In this document: positions 56,103-63,304 of the stretch, one piece after another | Layout of the letters: each line of letters opens with the position of its first letter | Position numbering within the stretch: the first letter of the stretch is position 1 | NCBI GenBank assembly: GCA_024401855.1 | Contig: JAKSKH010000011.1 | Location: 1 to 63,304 of the forward strand | Direction of reading: 5' to 3' | Origin: Bacteroidales bacterium | GTDB taxonomy: Bacteria > Bacteroidota > Bacteroidia > Bacteroidales > UBA932 | DNA length: 63,304 bases | Program-made: the position numbers and the translations under genes | The notes under the pieces: generated by a model | The model's input: only the letters and a program-made list of their open reading frames with translations | What the model was told of the DNA's origin: nothing | Database searches by the model: none

Positions 56103-57035
56103 AAGGTTGACGCCCCACCAGCACATCTGGAGGAACAGGAATGAAACGATCAGGATGGCTATGGCCCATCCTTTTTTTATCCTGTGGCTTATGTGAAAGA
56201 ATGTGAGGTATGATGTCCAGGTAATCAGGGCCCAGGTTTCTTTGGGATCCCAAGTCCACCAGTCGCCCCATGACTGTTTGGCCCAAAGGGCTCCCATGCA
56301 CATTCCCATGCTTAAAAATCCCCATCCGATTCTGGACAGAGTGTTGCATAAGTTCATCTGCCTGTTTGTGATGGGGTGGCTTCCGGAGCGGAAGGAAAGG
56401 ATCACGGCATATACGGTGAGAGCTGTCAAAATGGCATAACCGAACATATACACAACTATGTGCGGAATGAACCATCCGCTTCTCAATGCCGGCCTCAGGT
56501 CCGTGGCACCCAGACCGACACGTTTCATTGTAAGGTAAAGAAAGATGAAGAATAATGCGGCGCTTGCAATCCAGAGCCACTTCCTGCCGCCTCCGGGGAC
56601 GCTGACTACTATTAGAAGAAGCGAGCCTGCTATCATCATCCACAGCCCGATTGCAATGACGGGGAACAGTGGATCCCTGACACATTGCAGAACGGAATAA
56701 CTGCTGTTCTCTCCGGCCTGAGTGTCATATCCCATCTGATAAATACGCCACCCGCCAAGTCTGGCGGGGGCGTTTACAGATGTGACGATTGTGGTATCTT
56801 CTCCGCTCAGACTCCTTGCATTAAGCCTTGAGGTGTAATTCCTGTCGGCGCCGGAGTCGTATTTGTCTATGGAGAATTCCTCGAGTGTCAATGCATAAGG
56901 GAATCCGCGCATCATGGCCGGTCCTTCATATCCGGTCTCCATTGCATACTTCTGTTTGCAGAAGATACTGTAAAGACCACCGAAGACAATCAGCACAAGT
57001 GCAATATGCAGAACATCCCTTACGCTTTTGCCCAT
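56070..57035 (-). CDS. compact ResB-CcsA cytochrome c biogenesis protein
   Basis: A 321-residue membrane protein of the system II haem-attachment type. One N-terminal helix (about residues 7-25) is followed by a ResB-like periplasmic segment of about 95 residues with FPYALTLEEFSIDKYDSG and GGWRIYQMGYD. Six more helices follow. The haem-handling WWD motif reads WGDWWTWDPKETWALITW near residue 260, flanked by His in IPHIVVYMFG and in FFHISH, the expected axial ligands. Separate ResB and CcsA proteins together are usually over 600 residues, so this is a strongly reduced fusion. It overlaps the TIM-barrel gene by 16 bases and probably matures the cytochrome encoded upstream. Confidence 0.82.
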   Translation of the reverse strand: MGKSVRDVLHIALVLIVFGGLYSIFCKQKYAMETGYEGPAMMRGFPYALTLEEFSIDKYDSGADRNYTSRLNARSLSGEDTTIVTSVNAPARLGGWRIYQMGYDTQAGENSSYSVLQCVRDPLFPVIAIGLWMMIAGSLLLIVVSVPGGGRKWLWIASAALFFIFLYLTMKRVGLGATDLRPALRSGWFIPHIVVYMFGYAILTALTVYAVILSFRSGSHPITNRQMNLCNTLSRIGWGFLSMGMCMGALWAKQSWGDWWTWDPKETWALITWTSYLTFFHISHRIKKGWAIAILIVSFLFLQMCWWGVNLLPSAGSLHTY

Positions 57036-57925
57036 TGTTCGCGAAGGAGAGCAACGGCTGCGGGAACCGTTTGTGCGCGGTCTCCGTCAGAACCGCACTC
57101 GAAGCTGACATACTTGTCGTATCCCATTTCCTTGAGTGCGCGGAATCCGTCAACGTAGTTATCCTTATCTCCATCCTCACCCGGCATCCTTCTCTGACCG
57201 CGGCTGGCCATATGCACGTGCTGGAGATATTCTTTTCCTGCTGCCATGAATGCGGCGTAATCTGAAGTCTCTTCCTGCATGTGCCAGAAGTCTCCCATGC
57301 ATTTCACCCCGGCGCAGTTGCAATCACGGCAGATTGCCGCTGCATCTGAAACGAGCCTCAAATAGAACGCTTCATTTCTGTTAAGCGGTTCAAGGATAAC
57401 GGTGGTGTTATGCTGAAGAGCGAATTCTCCGAGCTTTGCAAGTTCCTCTACCAGATAGTCCCTCGTTGCCTGATTATGAGCTTTGCAGGGCTCCTGATGA
57501 TTGAAGGCGGGAACCATGATGACACCGGTGGATCCGAACTGACCTGCGGCGGCGAGCAATTCCCTGTATGTTGAATCGAATTCTGCCTTGACAGCAGGGT
57601 CCTCTGCAAGGATGAAACCGTCAAATCCGGCGCAGATTGCGCTTACCTTGATGTTCCTTCCCCTGAGAGCGGCCTCGATTTTTGATGCGTTCTCCAGAAG
57701 CTCGCGACCTCCGGGTTCGAATCCTTCAATTCCGAGTGATTCCATCACGTCGAATTTCTCCGCGTACTCTTCCTTTCCCGTTGTTCCGCTCTGGAAAGAC
57801 AGTTTCAGGGGAGTGTCATTCTTCTCCTTCGGAGCGGGGGTGGAACAGGATGTTGTAAGAATTGTCGGGACAGACAGTAAAGCTGTCCCGGCAACTGATG
57901 CTTTTATGAAATCTCTTCTTTTCAT
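57020..57925 (-). CDS. Tat-exported sugar phosphate isomerase/epimerase-like TIM-barrel protein
   Basis: A 301-residue protein. Residues 1-28 form a twin-arginine signal (KRRDFIKASVAG) ending in TTSC, so it may be an exported lipoprotein. The rest resembles the xylose isomerase-like TIM barrel (AP endonuclease family 2). GIEGFEPGG near residue 70, VILEPLNRNEAF near 180, CMGDFWHM near 210 and VSFECGSDGD near 275 supply the usual Glu, Asp, His and Glu metal ligands. The substrate is probably a sugar or keto-sugar. It lies four bases after the Gfo/Idh gene, in the same operon. Confidence 0.82.
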   Translation of the reverse strand: MKRRDFIKASVAGTALLSVPTILTTSCSTPAPKEKNDTPLKLSFQSGTTGKEEYAEKFDVMESLGIEGFEPGGRELLENASKIEAALRGRNIKVSAICAGFDGFILAEDPAVKAEFDSTYRELLAAAGQFGSTGVIMVPAFNHQEPCKAHNQATRDYLVEELAKLGEFALQHNTTVILEPLNRNEAFYLRLVSDAAAICRDCNCAGVKCMGDFWHMQEETSDYAAFMAAGKEYLQHVHMASRGQRRMPGEDGDKDNYVDGFRALKEMGYDKYVSFECGSDGDRAQTVPAAVALLREQWAKA

Positions 57926-57929
57926 ACTG

Positions 57930-59273
57930 CTACTCTTCTGAAGTTCCAGGTACCGGAATTACATATTTGCTCATGTCCATCTTGCCGAGTTCCAGGTTCT
58001 CCGGAACGAGGTCGAGGGGAGATGCCGCCATTTCGTCCCAGGTCACAGTCTGCCCTGAATAAGCGGATTCGCGTGCCATGACAGCTGCAAGTGATGAATT
58101 GCCTGTTTCTTCGGCTTCAACGTGGGCCTCTCCCTTGCGGATATGGTTGACCCAATCCACATGCTCAAGGACATAGGGATTGTGCTGTGCAAAAGCGGGG
58201 TTCTCCTCGTATTTCCAGATAACGTTGCCCTGAAGGTCCTTTATTTCATGATCTTCGCTGTTCCAGGAACCCTTTGTTCCCTGAATGAACTCAGATACGT
58301 TGCTGCTGCATCCGTCTATCTGACGGCACATGCTATGGAGGTGGATGCCGTTCTCGAATTCAAAATCGGTGCTGAACATGTCATACTGATTTCCTGTACG
58401 ACGACGGTGCCTTCCTCCGAAGGATGTGGCCTTGATGGGCTTAAGTCCTGACATCCAAAGGAATACGTCGATATTGTGGACGTGCTGCTCTACGATATGG
58501 TCTCCTGAAAGCCATTCCCAGTTTACCCAGTCGCGGATCATCCATTCCATATCGCTCCAGCCGGCCTCTCTTTCCCTGTACCACAGCATTCCCTGATTCC
58601 AGTAAACGTTTCCGCCTGTGATTTCTCCTATGTAGCCCTTCTGAATGAGATCGAATGCTTCTACATAGGGTCTCTGGTGATGGCGCTGCGTGCCGGTGAC
58701 AACGCAGAGTCCTTTCGCTTCTGCCTGCTTTGCCGTAGCAATGATGGTGCGGTAGCCCTTTGCATCCACGGCGATAGGCTTCTCAAGGAAAGAATGGACA
58801 CCTTTCTCTGTGGCATATCTGAAATGCTCCGGACGGAATGCGGGGGGAGTGGCGATAATTACGATGTCAACACCGGAATCAATTACTTTCCTGTAGGCAT
58901 CAAACCCTACAAAAACGTTCTCTTCGGGAACTGTCTGGTTGTGTTTTTCCTTGATGCCGGCTTTCATGTCATCAACTCTGTCCTGGAAGACATCACCTAT
59001 TGCCTGAACTGTAATTCCGTCGGCTGCTTCGAACAGATTGTCCACAGCACCTGTCGCTCTGCCGCCACAACCAATAACACCAAGTTTGAGTCTTCTTCCG
59101 TCAATGGCTTTGTCGGGAAGTTCGGGAATGTAATAGCTGCCTTCAGGTCTGAGGGGAGTGAGTTTCTTGCCGTTGGAGCAAGAAGTAAGCACTGAAGGAA
59201 CAATAACACCGGCTGCTCCGAGAGCTGCGGTGTATGACAGGAATTGTCTTCTGTTGATGTCTTTCTTTTCCAT
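57930..59273 (-). CDS. Tat-exported Gfo/Idh/MocA-family oxidoreductase
   Basis: A 447-residue protein. The N terminus has a Tat signal with RRQFLSYTAALGAAG and a lipobox-like LTSC near residue 32. The Rossmann domain starts LKLGVIGCGGRATGAV near residue 60, and EKPIAVDAKG near residue 170 holds the catalytic Lys of the family. The C-terminal beta domain contains HIVEQHVHNIDVFLWM. Exported relatives such as glucose-fructose oxidoreductase carry tightly bound NADP, so activity outside the cytoplasm is possible. The substrate is likely a sugar or glycoside. It starts 14 bases after the cytochrome gene. Confidence 0.87.
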   Translation of the reverse strand: MEKKDINRRQFLSYTAALGAAGVIVPSVLTSCSNGKKLTPLRPEGSYYIPELPDKAIDGRRLKLGVIGCGGRATGAVDNLFEAADGITVQAIGDVFQDRVDDMKAGIKEKHNQTVPEENVFVGFDAYRKVIDSGVDIVIIATPPAFRPEHFRYATEKGVHSFLEKPIAVDAKGYRTIIATAKQAEAKGLCVVTGTQRHHQRPYVEAFDLIQKGYIGEITGGNVYWNQGMLWYREREAGWSDMEWMIRDWVNWEWLSGDHIVEQHVHNIDVFLWMSGLKPIKATSFGGRHRRRTGNQYDMFSTDFEFENGIHLHSMCRQIDGCSSNVSEFIQGTKGSWNSEDHEIKDLQGNVIWKYEENPAFAQHNPYVLEHVDWVNHIRKGEAHVEAEETGNSSLAAVMARESAYSGQTVTWDEMAASPLDLVPENLELGKMDMSKYVIPVPGTSEE

Positions 59274-59287
59274 AATATTATAATGTG

Positions 59288-60808
59288 TTATTTGTAGATT
59301 TCGGGAGTTTCACATACCACTCTGAACCCTATTCCCTTTATGTCGGAATACCACCATATGCTCTTCGGGTTCTGAGGGTCCGTCTTCAACCATTGGTCGT
59401 GCATGGTATGTGCCCTGGCTGCACATCTGATTCCTGATGCGTCATCGGAGTAGGCTCCTCCACGTACGACATGTTCAGTTCCGGATACGGGTCCCTTGGG
59501 ATTGGTTTCTTCGAATTCAGTATAATAATCGGGAGCGTACCAGTCGGAGCAATATTCCATGACATTTCCAAGCATATTCTTCAAACCGAAGGCATTTGCC
59601 TGGACTCTGGAAGGTTCCTGCGACCTTTTCCGGCTGTTGCCTGAATATACGGCATATCTGTTTATGCATGTGGTGTCGGCTCCGAAAATCCTGCTCTTCA
59701 GACTCTTCTCCGAATATTTCTTTGGAGAGCCCTCGAAGAAGTAGGGTGTATCCGAGCCTGCTCTTGCCGCATATTCCCACTCGGCTTCCGTCGGGAGCCT
59801 GTATGTCTTTCCTGTTTTAAGTGACAGCCATTGACAGAATGTCTGTGCTGCATAGTGGGTCATTGTGATTGCCGGTCTGTCCCCCATTCCCCAGCCTTGG
59901 TCGGGGTTCCCGAAAGGAGGAGTCGGCCCTGAGACGGCATCGACATCAGGCCTTGTGTTGTTGGCATATATCACCTCCGGAGGAGTTCTGCCTTCAGACA
60001 TGGTCTCCGAATAGAATGTCCAGAACTGGTCCCAGGTTATTTCCGTTTCGCTCATGAAGAACGGGGAAATGTTGACTTTGTGCTGAGGCCCTTCATCCTC
60101 CCCTCTGAATGCTTCATTCTCCGGTGATCCCATTGTGAATGAACCGCCGGGAACGGCTATCATTCTGATTGAGGAAGATGTGCCGGGAACGGTTTCGAGG
60201 AAGTTCGCAAAGACGTCCACTTTGGCCGCCTGTGTGAACAGTACGGAGGAACCCTTTTCCTTGACCGGAACACCGACCATTTTTGAATGTGAATATCCGG
60301 GATTGAAATGCCCGGCATCCATATGGCAGCTTATGCAGTGGATGTCGAGCTTCTCCGCGTACTCATCATAGTACAGATGCGCGGCAATTCCGTCATCAGA
60401 GATACCTTGAGGGTAAAGATTGGCGTGGCATTTGACACAGGACTCGTTGAATACGATATTGACCGCATATTCCATATCCTTCTTCGCTTCCCAGTCAATG
60501 TTTTCCTTCTTCTTGAATATGAAGCTCCACAAATCCTTTACTCCGAGTCTGGTTTTATGGAATACATAGGAGGCGGTGTTTTCCTGCGGCGGGAGATGGC
60601 ATTCGGCACAGTCTGTCATTACGCCGCTGTTGTTCAGGCAATGGTTGCCTTGTTTCCAGGAGGCATCCGCATCGGAGTGCCAGTGGCATGAAAGACAGGT
60701 GTTATTAGAGGAAGTCTTTACTATTGCTGTACTTACGGCCGCCATAATTGCAAGTCCGCCGCACAATCCTCCTAATATTGAGAAGATTATTTTTTTTCTG
60801 GTGGTCAT
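59288..60808 (-). CDS. tetraheme NrfH/NapC-like cytochrome c fused to a SUMF1/FGE-like domain
   Basis: A 506-residue protein. A membrane anchor (about residues 7-30) precedes four CxxCH haem sites: C38-H42, C67-H71, C124-H128 and C158-H162, the number found in NrfH-type quinol dehydrogenases. From about residue 217 a formylglycine-generating-enzyme-like domain follows: IAVPGGSFTMGS, TEITWDQFWTFY, YRLPTEAEWEYAARAG, NMLGNVMEYCSDWY, VVRGGAYSDDASGIRCAARA. One of the two Cys of catalytic FGE appears replaced, so true FGE activity is doubtful. Such a fusion is unusual. It leads an operon with two exported sugar enzymes and a haem-attachment protein. Confidence 0.85.
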   Translation of the reverse strand: MTTRKKIIFSILGGLCGGLAIMAAVSTAIVKTSSNNTCLSCHWHSDADASWKQGNHCLNNSGVMTDCAECHLPPQENTASYVFHKTRLGVKDLWSFIFKKKENIDWEAKKDMEYAVNIVFNESCVKCHANLYPQGISDDGIAAHLYYDEYAEKLDIHCISCHMDAGHFNPGYSHSKMVGVPVKEKGSSVLFTQAAKVDVFANFLETVPGTSSSIRMIAVPGGSFTMGSPENEAFRGEDEGPQHKVNISPFFMSETEITWDQFWTFYSETMSEGRTPPEVIYANNTRPDVDAVSGPTPPFGNPDQGWGMGDRPAITMTHYAAQTFCQWLSLKTGKTYRLPTEAEWEYAARAGSDTPYFFEGSPKKYSEKSLKSRIFGADTTCINRYAVYSGNSRKRSQEPSRVQANAFGLKNMLGNVMEYCSDWYAPDYYTEFEETNPKGPVSGTEHVVRGGAYSDDASGIRCAARAHTMHDQWLKTDPQNPKSIWWYSDIKGIGFRVVCETPEIYK

Positions 60809-60826
60809 TATTCAGTGCTATTCCCA

Positions 60827-60856
60827 CAAAATTAGGAAAAAATAAGAAAAAACAAA
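60827..60856 (-). promoter_or_regulatory. promoter of the cytochrome-SUMF1 operon
   Basis: On the minus strand TAATTTTG (60834 to 60827) fits TAnnTTTG, and TTTG (60856 to 60853) lies 18 bases upstream as a -33 element. The start would be near 60820, about 12 bases before the ATG. The promoter lies within the T-rich tail of the groEL terminator. Confidence 0.55.
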
Positions 60857-60893
60857 ACAGACCGTTACGGAATATTTTTGCGTAACGGTCTGT
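60857..60893 (-). terminator. intrinsic terminator after groL
   Basis: On the minus strand ACAGACCGTTACG (60893-60881) and CGTAACGGTCTGT (60869-60857) form a perfect 13-pair stem with an 11-base loop, followed by a long T-rich tail (60856 down to about 60835). Confidence 0.88.
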
Positions 60894-60913
60894 CTCAATT
60901 AGTGAGAGATGTC

Positions 60914-62808
<1,895 letters not shown>

Positions 62809-63068
62809 AATGCTATTGAATTTTATTGTTTTTCTGTGGTGCCGCGTACCGGAATTTCCTGTATGCCGCAGCGGTTAGGATATAAACAATGTCCGTGCCA
62901 CTGACAATTTGGCACATCAAGTTCAACACATATTATATAGGGGTGAATGGGGCCTGTGGGGGCGTTTTTTGTGCCCGAAAAATAGTTTTTCATGTAAATA
63001 CCTGCTATGTAATCCTTTAAATGCCGATCGTCTGAAAAAGCCAAAAAAAACTTCAAAAAAAGTTAAAA
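62809..63068. other. gene-free region between groS and the rRNA promoter
   Basis: About 260 bases without a credible gene. It contains a dyad GTGCCA (62895-62900) and TGGCAC (62910-62915) separated by nine bases, and A-rich tracts at about 63040-63068 that could act as an UP-type element for the rRNA promoter. A 77-codon minus-strand frame (62823-63056) has no recognisable family and is not accepted as a gene. Confidence 0.5.
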
Positions 63069-63103
63069 TAAATTTGCAGATATGAAAAAAGGTTGTACCT
63101 TTG
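63069..63103 (+). promoter_or_regulatory. rRNA operon promoter(s)
   Basis: TACCTTTG (63096-63103) is the -7 box, with TTTG (63073-63076) 19 bases upstream as a -33 element, an excellent match. The TTTG is itself the end of TAAATTTG (63069-63076), so a second upstream start may be nested. A-rich sequence lies just upstream. The leader then runs to 63281. Confidence 0.7.
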
Positions 63104-63281
63104 CAATCCCGTTCGACGAACGAGGCACGACAACTGAAAAAGTTGGTCTGGAAACAAAGGAAAGTTCATTGAAAAGACTGAAATTTTAAGTACAAGCAAG
63201 TACCGAAATACAATAATCGAGAGCGTTGATTTCTTTGGAAATTAAAAGCGTCAGGCATCAAGCTGGAAGTATAAAGAATAT
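63104..63281 (+). other. rRNA operon leader
   Basis: Transcribed leader of about 170 bases between the promoter and 16S. It begins with a palindrome CGTTCG-A-CGAACG (63110-63122). AAAGTTCATTGAAAAG at about 63161 resembles the boxA-like stretch seen in rRNA leaders of this phylum, an impression by eye. No tRNA or coding frame is seen. Confidence 0.5.
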
Positions 63282-63304
63282 ACAAAGAAGAGTTTGATCC
63301 TGGC
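63282..63304 (+). rRNA. 16S ribosomal RNA, first bases only
   Basis: GAAGAGTTTGATCCTGGC at the window edge matches the universally conserved 5' end of bacterial 16S rRNA. Aligning to the E. coli 5' end puts nucleotide 1 near 63282. The gene continues beyond the window. Confidence 0.93.

Noticed and set aside
62895-62915. CIRCE heat-shock operator
   Set aside because: The arms read GTGCCA then TGGCAC, opposite in order to CIRCE (GCAC then GTGC), and lack its nine-base arms.
62823-63056. 77-codon minus-strand frame upstream of groS
   Set aside because: No recognisable family, no promoter box or plausible initiation context, and composition fits intergenic sequence with regulatory dyads.

Overview
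The window looks like a chromosomal segment of a Bacteroidota bacterium, most likely order Bacteroidales and possibly an uncultured gut lineage. The evidence is the protein set (a bat aerotolerance operon, an M64 peptidase, PIN-PhoH, a pyruvate phosphate dikinase, an RluB with an Arg-rich extension), the repeated promoter element TAnnTTTG with an occasional TTG or TTTG about 18-19 bases upstream, and the scarcity of Shine-Dalgarno sequences. G+C is near 50 percent by eye. I see no phage, insertion sequence, CRISPR array or integrase. The order and family are inferences; only the first bases of a 16S rRNA gene are present, at the right edge.

Layout. 1-7.9 kb: a partial tRNA-Arg, a membrane flippase-like protein, then on + a PfkB kinase, a small conserved protein and a DUF368/PopT undecaprenyl-phosphate translocase. 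On - lie cysS, an alpha/beta hydrolase and an M64 peptidase, with exoA divergent from cysS. 8-20.9 kb (-): the ancient information-processing block tRNA-Thr, tRNA-Tyr, tRNA-Gly, tRNA-Thr, tuf, tRNA-Trp, secE, nusG, rplK, rplA, rplJ, rplL, rpoB, rpoC, punctuated by internal hairpins. 20.9-38.0 kb (-): fifteen tightly packed genes (exbB, exbD, tonB-like, rluB, era, parC, aroK, recJ, lysS, a SpoU methyltransferase, aroE, ssb, two MFS transporters, dxs), followed upstream by truA.

38.9-47.0 kb (+): the bat operon (moxR, DUF58 protein, a DUF4381-like protein, batA, batB, batC, and batD fused in frame to batE). 47.0-54.1 kb (+): folC from a TTG codon, a CBM9-like protein, a stand-alone and apparently degenerate PurL-type AIR synthase half, PIN-PhoH, and ppdK. 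54.1-56.1 kb: glyA (-) and a small SpoU methyltransferase (+), divergent. 56.1-60.8 kb (-): a compact four-gene operon encoding a tetraheme NrfH-like cytochrome fused to a SUMF1/FGE-like domain, a Tat-exported Gfo/Idh oxidoreductase, a Tat-exported TIM-barrel isomerase-like protein, and a short ResB-CcsA cytochrome c maturation protein. 60.9-62.8 kb (-): groS and groL. 62.8-63.3 kb: a gene-free regulatory stretch and the start of an rRNA operon on +.

The best candidate for an undescribed system is the 56-60.8 kb operon. It joins a quinol-facing multiheme cytochrome, a sugar-type NAD(P)-binding oxidoreductase and a sugar isomerase-like partner, the latter two predicted to be exported, plus a dedicated haem-attachment factor. 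That suggests an extracytoplasmic redox pathway on carbohydrate-like substrates. The BatD-BatE fusion, the stand-alone PurL-like protein and the very short-leader divergent promoters are the next most interesting observations.
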